64,000 nucleotides of DNA. It comes from Diphasiastrum complanatum (Eukaryota; Streptophyta; Lycopodiopsida; Lycopodiales; Lycopodiaceae). A program made the position numbers and the translations under genes. Location of the stretch: positions 9,557,000 to 9,620,999 of the forward strand of contig CM055111.1 of NCBI GenBank assembly GCA_029204225.1, in the 5' to 3' direction. The notes below the pieces were generated by a model that was not told the origin of the DNA, did no database searches, and was given only the letters and a program-made list of their open reading frames with translations. Positions 13,101-27,357 of the stretch are shown here, in pieces (the first letter of the stretch is position 1; the number at the start of each line of letters is the position of its first letter).

Positions 13101-13592
13101 GGATCAAATTTGTAAAGCCACTCCCTAGACCATTTAGGACAGTCTGAACAAGCTCACTATCTTGAATCTTCTCTCCAATGGAAGCTAACTCCCTATTAAG
13201 AGACTTGATTCTTAGCACATAATCTTGTGCACTCTCATCACTCCTCTTCATGCTTTGTAGAATCTGATTCCTAGGCATGAGAACACTCGAAGTGTTACTA
13301 GACTCATAGATAGATTTTAAAGATTCCCAAGCCTCTTTAGCACTCTTACATGATGATACTTCCCTTAAAAGTCATTGCTTACATTCATCTTAATACAGTG
13401 AAGTGCAAGCCTAGACCTCTTCTTGTATCTCACTAATTCCTGTGCACCTAGAGGTTCATCTTCATCATCTATTAGAAACTCATAAAGATCCTGGAGCACC
13501 ATTAGTGACTCCATCCTCAATTTCCAAATAGCATAATTGGTAGAATTTAACCTCTCACTAGCTTCTAGAAGGTAGGCTCCCACTGATCCCAT
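10120..13592 (-). pseudogene. Copia gag-pol, broken
   Basis: Gag starts at 13592 (MGSVGAYLLEASERLNSTNY). A small indel near 13368 shifts the frame, and it resumes at 13278 with DESAQDYVLRIKSLNREL. The CCHC knuckle CFFCGKKGHFASEC (about 12850-12810) and protease motif WWIDSGASSHM (about 12670) follow, then the integrase HKRLGHPN segment and zinc-finger cysteines. A second frameshift lies near 12130. The integrase core reads ELIHSDV, IDDYSRF and SDNGGEF, and is then interrupted at 11873-11796. The C-terminal integrase and the first half of RT continue from 11785 (NGVSERRNR, KARLVAKGF, LDFTNAFLNGYLEEEIYM, LYGLKQAPRAW). At about 10636 QAPRAW joins directly to the RNase H segment (RRSTSAF, SSTKSEYKAL, CDNQSA, DLFTKPLP). 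Roughly 200 codons, including the YVDD active site, are missing. Confidence 0.92.
11796..11873 (+). mobile_element. Antisense copia RT scrap inside the integrase
   Basis: 78 bp separate two integrase codons that are adjacent in intact copia (GGEFSS and NKLIDF). On the plus strand, opposite to the host element, the insert encodes AAYDLRIHIVDEKTTFLHGE, the conserved RT block usually written DVKTAFLHGEL. It is bracketed by GAG on each side. It looks like filler DNA from a different copia element, captured during repair or by template switching. Confidence 0.8.
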
Positions 13593-13812
13593 CTTACTAG
13601 CAAGATTCTACACACAAGATATAGATTTGTTTGTACTTGAAACTCACAAAGGTTTCTAACTTGCAGTGTTTCACTCAAATGTTGACTTCCAATCCAACAT
13701 ATGGATTTGTAATCACAGTTCTATCACTCCCTCACAAGCTAGAATGAAGATAAGATGAGATGAAAACTACACTCAAGCAAATCTTGCCAATCTTGGCTAT
13801 TTTGGACAAAAA

Positions 13813-13956
<144 letters not shown>

Positions 13957-14333
13957 CACTTTGATGTACTTTCAAGACCTGGTTTCCACTTTAAGAAGGT
14001 CTGAAATCAGCCCAGATTAATTAGTTTTTATGAAACAAATTCAAAACTAATCAATGGCAAGTGATCTTGGTAGCTTATGCTAGATTTTGCACCAAAAATT
14101 ACATCAAACTGACACCAGATGAATTTTCTATGATCCAATGAATATGGGTTATTAAATACTGGTTCAGAGATGCCCACACGTGTGAACAGTATGGATTTTG
14201 ATCCTAAAAAAGTTTGGGATCAAATCCCCTCACCAAAACCTGGATACCAGCTCGCCCTTCCAATACTAGCTTTTTGCACCAAAACCTGCTAAAATTGGAT
14301 TAGATTCAGACACAGAGCAATGGCCTTGTACTT

Positions 14334-14346
14334 GGATCTGATACCA
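14334..14346 (-). other. Primer binding site (tRNA-iMet type)
   Basis: The minus strand reads TGGTATCAGATCC directly inside the 5' LTR. It differs at one base from the usual plant TGGTATCAGAGCC, complementary to the initiator methionine tRNA 3' end. Confidence 0.85.
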
Positions 14347-15036
14347 TGTGAAAAGTACAGTACTAAGGACCATAAATGGATCTTTGAATGATCCACAAGG
14401 TGATTGTATGCTTGTTAAACAATCTATCAAAAACTAGTCATCAGAAAACAAGATCTAGTTTAGCAGCTTGATAGGAAACAAGTAGAGACAATCAAAGCAT
14501 TGATCAATTAGTATAATCCAACTCCACACGTGTGGAAATAAGGCTGTAGTACGGCCTGTAGACAGTGTTTACAAAGTGCCAAAGCTGGGTTTCATTGGAA
14601 AAATAGAGTAATCACCATACAATGAGAGGAAACTCGAGTTTCTCCTTGAGGCTCCAAAAAGTTTCTATCTTCTCACTATGGAGAATGGGAATACATAGTA
14701 AAACACACTTCCTTTGCAAACTTAGGTGAAAATCCAGCATGTAATAAGGAAGTAGACTCTACTTTCTTGCCCTAATGTGAAAACCCTAGCCTAGATCCAA
14801 GAGTCATGCTTGGTAGGTGCATGGTAGGTACAAATCTCATCATAAATCATGGTCTAGATCCTAGAAAGTAGGAATCACTACCAATAGACACAACCACTCC
14901 TCTTGACTCGTGGTAACCTACTTTAGGTGTGTATGTACAAGTGGCACTTTGGCCATTGAAGTAACCAACAAACAATATTGACAAAATGTACAATATTCTA
15001 CATGGCTAGATTTGCCAATGTAGGCAATTTTTCACA
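14347..15036 (-). repeat. 5' LTR of the 9.4-15.0 kb copia element
   Basis: 690 bp, TGTGAAAA to TTTTCACA. Nearly identical to 9413-10158 apart from the 55-bp indel. Target duplication GTAAA at 15037-15041. Confidence 0.95.
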
Positions 15037-15041
15037 GTAAA

Positions 15042-15983
<942 letters not shown>

Positions 15984-16158
15984 TTGTAAAGGGAGAAAAA
16001 AAATCCCCATGTTCATGCTACTTCCTCTATTTTGTTGTATTGCTATCTTCCACTTCGTTATTATGCAGTAGGAATGTGCATGCCACACTGATTGATGCTT
16101 GTGGAGTGATTGTAATAAAACCGTGGATGGGTTGTTGTAGTTCCAGATTGCTATAAAA

Positions 16159-17297
<1,139 letters not shown>

Positions 17298-17779
17298 CAA
17301 CCATAGAGTATTCATGAAGCGCTATTAATTAGCGGAAGTGCATTAGATAGAGACGATAAGTGATTCAAAGTTAATTTTGAGTACGTGGTTGCATCAACTA
17401 TTATCTTGTGCTTGTTATTCACTTGATTTGTACACGCTACTTATTGAATCAATTATATAATTTTATTGCGTTCAGTATTATGTTAGAATGAATCATCTGA
17501 GCATTTCCAAGGCCCAAAAGGGTTGTCTAAGAAATGCCGCATAAGAGAGAAAAAAGTGTCAAATTTTAAAACTCCGACCAAGTTTTTGGTCTGCCCGCAC
17601 AACTCCGATGACTTCACCTCACTAGTAACGTGTGTAGTTAGCCTAAAGCTAGGTAGCCGCAACGCGTGGGGTCCATACTTCAAGATTCTGTTTTCTACCA
17701 TTAACTAACATGACTTCTCGTGTAAATGCAAATCGTATTGCACATCAAAGTTTCTTTCCATCTACTCATAGCTTTCACA

Positions 17780-18105
17780 TCAAAGGAAAATAGTCTTATC
17801 GATTTGAATATCATCCAAGAAACTTTGATTAGATTGGATCACAATGAGCACCAACGTGAATCTAAATTTTTGCAATTCAAAAAATATGGAGTGTGTTGGA
17901 TCAAAAGGAGCAGCAAGGTTATTTCAAACTCTTGCAATTCAAAAATTTGCAATTTCAACATACATCTATTGAAAAAGTATTTTGTTCAAAATTGCAAAGC
18001 TTTGATTTTGCATATAAAGCAAGAAACATGGAGTGTGTTGGATAAAAAAGAGCACCAAGGTCATTTCAAACTTTTGCAGTTGAAATTTTTTTTCAATCAA
18101 GACGA
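17780..18105. repeat. Diverged tandem repeat
   Basis: Copies of a unit containing GGAGTGTGTTGGATCAAAA, GAGCACCAAGG and TTTCAAACTTTTGCA begin near 17884 and 18027. A more diverged copy (TTGGATCACAATGAGCACCA) lies near 17834. The open frame through the region reflects the repeat and is not counted as a gene. Confidence 0.65.
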
Positions 18106-18170
18106 GTTTTAATAGCTTGCAAGATATATAATAATTTGGTCTTCTACTAGATAATTATCAATTATCAAGA

Positions 18171-20815
18171 TGTCTAAGTATCATCTCCATATTGATCTTC
18201 CTACAGAATATGCTCCACTGTAAAAAAAAAAAATCTGAAAGGATCCACCTTACCAGCTCACCAAATCATCCATCAGAGGATGGAAGACAGGAAACATTGT
18301 GACCTATGGGTTGATGGAAGTTTATATCCAATCGATCCAAGCTCAATGCAACATCCAAATTTTAGATCAGTCACACAACTCATATTGTTTTTGTGTGAAG
18401 GACACAATGGTCTATTGGGTTATTGTGAAAGATGAAGAGTTATGGCATTAGTAATTCAATGAAAAAATCCATTGTTTGGAAAATCTGTTGAATGGTTTGC
18501 TTACTGACTACAGAGAAAAAGAAACTCTTTTGTTGCAAACAAAAGAAGAGAATGAAATCTTGAAGATAGATAATTCTCGTTTGCAAGATATTATATTAAG
18601 CCTTAACCAAGAAAATGACAATATGAAACTAAATGTACAAACATTGTGTACCTCATATTGTCAAATAAATGCAGAAGTAAACACATTACAGAAGAAAATA
18701 CTAAATAATAACCCAAAAAGAGTTATGTTAAAAGGTATTGATGAGGGGGGGCATCAATGGAAAAAAAGAATATATGCTTTCAAGTAAGATTTTGTTTTAA
18801 ACTATTCATGTGTTTTGTTTCATCTAGCACATCAATGATTGTGAATTGTTTTTTCTCTAAATCTTATTTGTATTTTGCAGATTAACTTTAGTCAGCCATC
18901 AAAATCTGAAAGACAAGGACATGACTGGAAAGTCTTTGAGTGCAGTTTACAGCCAAGTCAACGACGAGTCTACTAGGAAATCAACGATATTCTTGAATCA
19001 AGTCCAAGATTACAGAAGCCCTTATGGGCGAAGTTGGCAAGATTATTGACCAAAAATTGATACAAGGAGCATGTGATTATTCTGGTATTAGCAGGGAATG
19101 CACATGACACAATGTTTAAAATTATCAAAGAGGCATTTGGACAAGTACATATAAAAAAATTTCCTATTCCTCGACCATTTCAAATCAAATTAGAGAGGGA
19201 TGTGTTAAGCAGGGGGTTGCAAAACATCATTGGTATTCCTTACCATATAAATGAAATTTATAACTCAAAACATGGCACTTTGTCATATGATTCCACCAAC
19301 AATATGTTTGTAGATTTGAATCATTTACTGAGATTTATTGTAAAGTTTTATGGAATCACAAATGAAAGTGTTGAAAAATTGATATTTGTTCGCGAGTTAG
19401 ATGAATCAGGAGTAATAAAGAGACAAAAGCTGGAAAGGTTTAGTGTTACACTTATGAATGGAGCATTAAGCAATACGATAAACTCGGAGAGTCTTAATTT
19501 CAGTGTGCAGTCCGAAAATAACATTTGGTGGTTAGCAACTTTCCAGGTTTAAATCTATTTTATTGAGTACTAGCAACTAATTCATTTCGAGAATTTATGG
19601 TTTTGTGTTTTAAGGTAATATTGTTTTGTTATTATAGGCCTAAGTTTTAAATATACTTGATCGAGTAATATTGATCAATTCTCTTAAGAAATAGTCCATG
19701 ATTTTGTGTTTCATATAGGTTTTAAAAGAAGATCATGCCATTCTATTTTGGATTTTTAGTAAAACAAGAGCGACACACCACTCAGTGTTCTTGGAATAGG
19801 TGATTTCAAGGTGGCATGGCATTTGGCTAGAGACTTGAAGTCGTTGAAGTGCATGTTCAACGTCTCACATGGAGCAAATTTAAAACGTCCATGCCCCTAT
19901 TGCATGAAAACTAAACAAGACATGTCGAAGAGCACAAGAGTTTCAAGAAATATAGAAGACTCGAAGTGGAAACCAGTACTATCGATTCCGCTTAAAAATG
20001 TCCACATTTGTACACTACATGGAGAGGTAAGAATTATAGAAAATTTGATATACCTTCATATTAAGTTTGTCTGGAATACTAAGCCAGAGTCATTAGCCAA
20101 AAAAGCAATAGCTCGATTGGAGGAAGTTCTATAAAAAACAGGTCTTCATAAAGGACACGTTAAAATACAAAAGGACGAGAAGCTTTCGGGGAAAACGGAA
20201 AACATCCCATGCAAACCAAGCATAGGAGGATACAAAGCCCGTCGTTTCCTATCAAATTATTCCAAAAAATCGACTAAAATCCAGTACTCAATTTGGATAG
20301 ATGTTGAAGAAAAAGGATCAACAAGGATTAAAACAGTTGAAGTCTGGACAAAACTTGACAACATGGTCAAATTGCTCAGAAAAGATAAATTGGTTGATAT
20401 TGATGTCCTACTAATTGAGAAATCAACAATTGAGTTTGTGGATGCAATTAAAGGCGCCTGGGGTGAAGGTCATATTACGCATTATATGGTAAGTCTCTTT
20501 TCAATGTAACTCTTAGAATTATAATTTCATTGCACATATACTAAATTTAAAATGATTAATATGACAATGCTTGTATCTCTGATATTGCAGCACATTCTAC
20601 GACATCATGCATCTTTTTTTGCAAAAGCTTACGGCAGTCTAAGTATTTGGTCATCACAAGGAATGGAGAAATCGCATTGGCAAGCCAGAGCAGCATTTCA
20701 TCAAAATACACAACATGGTGGAACATCTCAAAAAAATAGTTACATCATCCAATTATATCTCATTGATCATCTAGGAGGTTTGATAACATATCGTCTGTTA
20801 AATCACTACAAATAA
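18171..20815 (+). pseudogene. Decayed multi-exon gene, transposase-like
   Basis: Several protein-like blocks follow one another on the plus strand, separated by plausible introns and broken by frameshifts and stops. Blocks: an N-terminal part (18171-18430), a coiled-coil-like stretch (18476-18782), then 18892-19050, 19073-19548, 19719-20489 and 20591-20815. Splice signals: donor AA|GTAAGATT at 18783 with acceptor TTTGCAG before 18892; donor CCAG|GTTTAA with acceptor TATAG before 19719; donor ATG|GTAAGTC at 20490 with acceptor TTGCAG before 20591. Motifs include IGDFKVAWHLARDL, then SHGANLKRPCPYCMK, and later WSSQGMEKSHWQARAAF. A GD... / PCPYC / QGxEK order is what I recall from DDE-type transposases of uncharacterised DNA transposons, with the last Glu a candidate catalytic residue. 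No terminal inverted repeats were found. The family assignment is tentative. Confidence 0.5.
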
Positions 20816-22320
20816 ACATTGTCGCTATTCTACGAATATTACAGACAACAAAAAAATCTACAAACATTCCAAAAGATAGAAACCAGTGCAATCTATTATT
20901 TTTTGAACATGTGCTACATTTCATACAGTTTTGAATGTCCATGAAAAATGTTGATCGGAAGCTCTCTAGTATGGTCGAATCCGGAGGAATCCATTCTTCG
21001 CTTGAGAAAGAGGGTAATGATATTGCCTCTAATCTTCCACCTGAATTGGATGATGTGTAAGATGAATCATAGAAAAAAATACAAGAATTCAAAAGTGATC
21101 TCGTGGAGAAGTTCTTGTATTACAGAAGACCAATATCAGAATAAATAACGTCCATGATGCCGACAAGGGATTGTATAGGTTGCCATTCAATTATGCTTGA
21201 TGGATACAAATCTGCAAAAACCCATAAAACTAAACTATACATCATTTAAATACTCAGATACACGTCTAAATGATTGATGAAAAGCTCAAAGTAAAAAATT
21301 CTCCAAAGCTTACAATTGCATTTGAGTTTGTCATTTGAACTTACGCCTTCCACTCTAATTTTCTTATGCATGTAGACATGTTGACCAAGACGTCTGAAAT
21401 GGATCGACCACCAGGTGAAACTTTGAAGTCTAAAATTCTACCTTTCCAAAAGCTCCTATCATCCATATTTGATTTTCTCTTTTTACCAAAAACACCTCTT
21501 GATGAGGGATGCATGAAAACCCACTGAAATTTTCTATAGATACGTGGTATCCATGAGCCATCAGAGTCTTTTTTATTACAAACAAAAACTGAGACAATAT
21601 TGTCTATGGCTTCCGGAAGCCATTGCAAAGCTAAAAGAAGATGAACAATAGAGTTTGAAACTAAACGTAGAGAAATCAGTATGAAAATAAAAAACCAAAT
21701 TTATAATGAATGTTGGCGGTCTTTCGTAAATCATATATGTTACTCTAACTACGGTTAGATCAAAATAGGCCTACTTTAACCACAAGTGTTAAGTCTCGGG
21801 CACTCAGGAAACTCACGGGCAAGAATTACGGTCCAATCACAAGTCAGGACCCTGCTCGGTGTGAGTTTTGAATTGTAAAAAAATATGACCGAAAATTTTC
21901 AAAAAAAACTCGACCGGCAAACAACGTTCCGGTCTTTCACAGGTGTAAATATATAACTGGGCCAAGTGTAAGTCGAATAGTTGAAAAGTCAAAAACAACA
22001 TCTTGACAAAAGGCCCTTTTGGTGCTCGAAACTCCTCTAATTGTATGTTTCTCTATTCTACTGTATATGATTACATTCTCTTACAGTTTTGTCTAAGCTA
22101 TCGAATACTTTTACATAGCAATATTATCTATATTTATGTTTGTCTACGAAATCAACCTCATAGATTCCAATGATTTCAATGTTAAAATCAAGTAGAATCG
22201 AACATGGCACTTGTTTTGATAGTATTATTCAACCTTGATAGGCGCAGTCATACATTGAATAAAGGATCATTTCGCAAAGCCCCATAATTGCATCTATCGA
22301 ATTCTTTTCTTTTTCTAGCA
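20816..22320. other. Intergenic, ending in a probable 5' LTR
   Basis: No supported gene. A 95-codon frame on the minus strand (21628-21341) is unrecognised. The last several hundred bases before 22320 are probably the 5' LTR of the next element, since they end CTAGCA immediately before a primer site. The LTR start was not located. Confidence 0.45.
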
Positions 22321-22438
22321 TGGTATCAGAGCATTTATATTATTTCCAATCAGAGCGTTGCATGGTATTAGTGTCTTGATATTATCAAATCCTATTATTC
22401 ATTCTTAGGTCATCGATTATGAACAGACTAACTTCTAG

Positions 22439-23762
22439 ATGGATTCGCAAAGCAAAGTTGGCTTTATAGTCGACAAGCTAAATGGATCCAATTATCATTT
22501 GTGGAGATTTAAGGTGAAGACCGTGCTAATTGCCCATGAGTTTTGGGATGTTGTCACAAGTATCGAAATGAAACTTGAAGACGACACAGCCGACTCCAAA
22601 TGGAAATCAAAGGATGGTAAAGCTTTCGTGCTAATCATTCTCAATATATTAGATACACAGATTGGCCATGTATCTAAAGCTCTAACTTTAAAAGAAGTAT
22701 GGGACATCCTAAGTGCACTATTTGATGTGAGGGATGTGACTTCTAAGTTGCATCTCAAAAAGGAAATTCTTCTCACTCAATCAATTCTTAACATTTAAAA
22801 GAGAGATAATCATGTGGTGTTCCTAATTTTCTATGTAGATGATCTGATCATCACAAGGGTGCCAAGCTTATCGACAAGGTAAAGAAGAGCCTTGCACAAG
22901 AATTTGAAATGAAACCTTGGTAAGTTGCATTATTGCTTGAGAAATGAAGTTTGGAGCACACATGACTCTTACTTGCTTTGTCAATCTAAGTATGCATAAG
23001 CATGTCGGATTGTAAGCTTGTATCTACATCAATAAAGGCTAATATGAAAATGACTTCTTTTTCTTGATGAAAAAAAGATAGATCATACTCTATTTCGTCA
23101 GCTTGTTGGTTCCTTGATTTGTCTCACAATTACTAGGCCAAACATTGCTTATGTTGTTGGGCATTGCGAGTCAATTTATGGCTGATCCTAGAGTCTCACA
23201 TTGAAAGGGTGCTACACGCATCTTGAGGTATGTGAAAGGCACCTTCAATCTTGGTTTGAAGTATATGTTTTCTAGTGAAGTTACACTTCAAGGTTATTGT
23301 GACTCAAATTGGGCTTCAAATGTTGACAATAGAAGGCATTCATGTTGGGACCAGTGTTATTTCTTGGAAATTGAAAAAATAAAGTTATTGTTGCATTGTT
23401 GTCTTCAGAAGCAGAGTACATGGCTGCAAAGTTTGACTCTATGCGAGTGCATTTGGTTTAAGTGTTTGCTTGTTGAGTTATATTTGAAGCAGAATCATCC
23501 TACTGTTGTCTATTGTGATAACACCAGCTACATTCAGATTGCTAAGAATCTTGTATTTCATACCAGAACTAAGCCTGTTGAGATGCAATATCACTTCGTA
23601 CATGAGAAAGTAAATGACAAAGAGGTTGATCTTGTCTATTGCTCTACAGAAGAGCAAATTGCTGATATATTCACAAAGCCTCTAGGAAGAGGCAAATTTG
23701 AGAAGTTTAGAGACATGTTCATCATTCATGAAAACAAATTAATCACCAAGGGGGAGCGTTAA
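22439..23762 (+). pseudogene. Copia gag, RT end and RNase H, internally deleted
   Basis: Gag N-terminus 22439-22790 (DKLNGSNYHLWRFKVK, VWDILSALFDVRDVTSKLHL) is fused near 22795 to the RT active-site region (FYVDDLIIT), so protease, integrase and half of RT are gone. After further stops, a frame at 23223-23762 carries the RT tail and RNase H: YVKGTFNLGLKY, YCDSNWA, YCDNTS, FHTRTKPVEMQYHFVHEK and DIFTKPLGRG. It ends at the purine tract before the LTR. It cannot encode a working element. The gag is a diverged relative of that at 46559. Confidence 0.88.
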
Positions 23763-23767
23763 AAGTA

Positions 23768-23907
23768 GTGATTGAATTTGTTTTCCTGTATGAACATGTC
23801 TCTAAACTTCTCAAATTTGGCTCTTCCTAGAGGCTTCGTGATTGAATTTGTTTTCCTGAATGAACATGTCTCTAAACTTCTCAAATTTGGCTCTTCCTAG
23901 AGGCTTC
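23768..23907. repeat. 70-bp tandem duplication
   Basis: Two nearly identical 70-bp copies (23768-23837 and 23838-23907), each beginning GTGATTGAATTTG. Each is a reverse complement of the RNase H end near 23690-23760. Confidence 0.9.
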
Positions 23908-24110
23908 GTGAATATATTAGCAATAGACAAGATCAACCTCTCGGTCATTTACTTTCTCACATACTAAGTGATACTACGTCTCAATATGCTTAGTTTTGGC
24001 ATGAAATACAAGATTCTTAGCAATCTGAATGCAACTGTTATTATCACAATACACAACACTAGGATGATCCTGCTTCAAATATAACTATGCAAGCTAACGC
24101 CTAAGCCAAA
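23768..24110 (-). repeat. Inverted copy of the copia RNase H end
   Basis: Reverse complement of about 23440-23760, with modest divergence. It forms a potential foldback with the upstream copy and, on the other side, with the direct copy at 24119-24373. Confidence 0.85.
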
Positions 24111-24118
24111 TGCATGGA

Positions 24119-24373
24119 GCAAGGTCATCCTACTGATGTGTATTGTGATAATACCAACTGCGTTCAGATTGCTAGGAATCTTTTATTTCATACTAGAATT
24201 AAGCATATTGAGACGCAGTATGACTTTGTACGTGAGAAAGTAAACGACTGAGAGGTTGATCTTGTTTATTGCTCTACAGAAGAGCAAATTGCAAGTCTCT
24301 AGGAAGAGGCAAATTTGAGAAGTTTAGAGACGTGTCGTTCATTTATGAAAACAAATTAATCACTAAGGTGGAG
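24119..24373 (+). pseudogene. Second direct copy of the RNase H end
   Basis: Repeats the sequence of 23495-23760 (ATCCTACTG, then TGTATTGTGATAA, through AAACAAATTAATCAC) with an in-frame stop and a small deletion removing the IADIFTKP region. It is followed by a purine-rich tract and an LTR-like start. Confidence 0.85.
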
Positions 24374-24374
24374 T

Positions 24375-27357
24375 GTTATTAGTGATTGAATTTGATAATT
24401 GGCTTCTACTTGGTTGGGTGGTTTGGCTTCATAGTGTCCTTTCTATGTGTTTTGTAAGCTTGATTCCACAGTTTTTTTTTGCCTCAATAGAGATCAAAAA
24501 TCTTTCCAGGTGAATCCAAGCTAAAACTCTGAATACTCGAAGAATCAAAATCAACTCACCTTACGAAAAACACAAAGTTGGTACCACTTCCAACATTAGA
24601 TGCTTAGTTGCATTTGATTCAAATAATGTTCTTATTTGGCGCACACTCTGCCTTCTACCCTATGCAATTTGGGAGTCATTGGACAAGCTCAGAAAGTTGG
24701 GTACATATAGGTGTAACTTATAAAAGATGACTAAAAATTTAATATTGATAATGATAATGATAGTAATGATAATTGGATAATACTTGATCGTCAATGTTGC
24801 TTTGTCAAGGATTCTAGGCTAGTTCACTCATTTTGACCTAAAGAGGAAGTTTGGCAATTGCGTGGATGTTTTGTAGGGGGGAAATTATTCTACAGTAGTT
24901 TACTCATTGAGATCTAGTGAAGAAGTTTGGCAATTGCATGGATGTTTTAGAATTATATGGTTTATGAAAATAATGAGTTATCAAAGGCAAGTGGCTTAGG
25001 GAGTCCAATGGTGTATAACAAACTGCCTGCCAAGAAAATTATTGTGGGTAAGTAATCAATTAATTAGATTGTCATACATGTGTGAAGTGTTTATGGTGCA
25101 TAACACGCTTAATTGTGATATTATTGTAGGACCTTATGGGTGCGTGCATGGGGGCTACGTGGAGCAACCTTTAAATTTTTATAAGTAGCTTGATGGTTGA
25201 GAGAATTCTGCTCAATTTTTTTACCTATGGTAAGGAGTGTGTTGTGCTTAAGCATTGTCACTAAAAGGTTTTTTATTAGGGTTCGTCATGTTTGGTTGAT
25301 TAAGCTACAAGTATGCTTGGTGATCTACAAAACCATCAATTTCTTTGTTAGTAGAATTCAATTGCAAAATCTACGAGGTTGGACCAAAATTGTGGCTAGC
25401 TTTGTTCTACGCATTATCACAAGGGTGTGCAAGATAACAAAAAACACAAGCTAGAACAGCTACCAAAAACTTGTTTCGAGCACTCACATTGTTTACTATA
25501 AGCTAGAATTAGTGATCACTTTTCAGCTATGTAGACACCCCATGTTTCTTTACATTCTCAAATCTCTCCAAGACATTATGTGGCACATAACCTTGCTCGC
25601 CTAGGCAAGGGATTAAACCCATGATTGCTCATGAGAGAGGCCTTTGGTAGAATGTCCCACACCTCAAGTGACTAAAAAGCCAATCTAAAAATCAACTTTG
25701 CCATACACAATGATATAAAAAATCCCATTTCAGAAGAACAAAATCCACATTCTTAACTGATACTCACCTTGAAAACACATCTCAACTTAAAGACAATCAT
25801 CATATGATAGCTTTCCACTATTGCAAAAAATTTAAAAAGATTGAATTTCACCTAACAAAAAAAAAATTCTTCTTTTTCTTCTCGCAGAACACCCATGTGC
25901 GGGCAAAGTTGAAACTTGAGTAGTCAATCCCACACCAAGAACCCTCTACCACAAGGGCGACCTCAAACGTATACTTGTGACAAACCAAGAAACAAGAGAC
26001 TAATGGCGTGGCCAACCCCTTTTTTTGCAAAGGATAATCTCTAAAATTCAAGAGTAATCGCCACACCGGCCGACCCCTTTTTTTTGCAAAGGATAATCTC
26101 TAAAATTCAAGAGTAATCGCCACACCCACGTTTAGGGGTTTTAGTAAAACCCTAATGGTCAGGTAATTGGAAGGTGTCCAACCTTTACGCTACGCCAACA
26201 TCTATCGCAAAGCCACTCCAATGTCTAATGGTCAGGTAATTGGAAGGTGTCCAACCCTCGCTGCATGTCTACTAACCCCCTTATGGCACGCTTTATTTGA
26301 CACGCTGATTCTTTTGTTAAGTTTCATGACTATATTGACAAACTTCTTATAGACCATACACTTAAAAACATTGCAGCAATAACTTACCCTCAGAGGTGTT
26401 CAGAGTTAAATTTCATCGTTGATCAACTGGCACAGATGTGAACTACTGACAGGACCAAATGATAAGATGCATGTTCCTACTGTATGAGAGAATAAGGTCA
26501 AACAGAACTTTGAAATGAATGCCACATATTCGTCGAATGTCAGCAAAATAATTAAACAAAAGCCAGATTGAAACTTGGTTTAGCAATGCAGCCAGAGCTT
26601 TCAAATGAAGCATATAACTTCGAAGAGACACGATACTAATTAGATGACTTCCAAATCAGTTGAGAACCTCACAATTGTACCGTAGAATTGACCAGCAACA
26701 GGAAACAATGCACTTATCCTAAGAAAAGTATGTAAACTGCAAACACCCACAGGTGATGAAAAACCCAGCATCATAAGTTCAGGCAGCCCACATCAAACAA
26801 AAAAGGCCCGACATACATCGAATTAAAAAATAACTTGCAAGCCATAGAGCGCCAACATCCTACTTGTAAAATTTTTCGAATAGTGATATCAGATGAAAAA
26901 TGTCCTCCTCCCATTCCATAGCCTAGTCTAACTTCACGTTACTAAAAATTATGTAAGATGAGAAAAAGCCAGCCTGTCATTCTCTTCATTCCAAAATGCC
27001 TTCATAACCTTATGATCAATGAAACTCCAAAGCTGATTGCATTTTATGGCATACAAAAGAGGCAAACGAAGCAAGAACTCCGTTAAAAAGCAAAATTTCT
27101 TATTACAGATTAATTAGTAAAATCTGAAAGAAATTCATCTACATCTATTTATGCGTGTGGCTGCCAGAATACGCTCATTAGTCTACAAAATGGTTAATTC
27201 AATCTAGACTGACAAAATACACTAGCCAATTGGCTAATATTTATATGCATTACTAACAAAGACACATCTTCAACAACCAAAGATTCCCTATTTAGGAAAG
27301 ATGGATGGGGAGAGTGCATCACACTTCTTGCTGTCATGAAGTAATGAGCATATAACC
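24375..27357. other. Intergenic with short duplications; 3' flank of the membrane-protein gene
   Basis: The first part may be remaining LTR of the relic that ends at 24374. No gene is supported. Two direct duplications sit at 26011-26256 (separate entry). From about 26800 to 27357 the sequence is probably the 3' UTR of the minus-strand gene that stops at 27358; I could not fix the polyadenylation site. Confidence 0.5.
26011..26256. repeat. Two short direct duplications
   Basis: A unit of about 58 bp containing GCAAAGGATAATCTCTAAAA is present at 26011-26067 and 26068-26126. A 31-bp unit starting TAATGGTCAGGTAATTGG is present at 26153-26183 and 26226-26256. Confidence 0.9.

Larger units (their letters stand above)
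22321..24374 (+). mobile_element. Copia relic with rearranged 3' end
   Basis: A primer site TGGTATCAGAGC at 22321-22332 directly follows a likely LTR end (AGCA). Gag begins at 22439, RT and RNase H remnants follow, and a polypurine tract AGGGGGAG sits near 23750. The end of the element is then repeated: an inverted copy of the RNase H end (about 23768-24110), and a second direct copy (about 24119-24373) ending in a purine tract GGTGGAG and an LTR-like start TGTTATTAGTG at 24374. Confidence 0.8.

Noticed and set aside
11156-13147. Several plus-strand frames of 79-131 codons inside the 9.4-15 kb element
   Set aside because: Antisense shadows of gag-pol, apart from the 78-bp RT scrap reported separately.
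17726-18112. 128-codon plus-strand frame
   Set aside because: It is explained by diverged tandem repeats in the DNA.
21341-21628. 95-codon frame on the minus strand beside the transposase-like pseudogene
   Set aside because: Looks somewhat protein-like but matches nothing I know and has no supporting signals.
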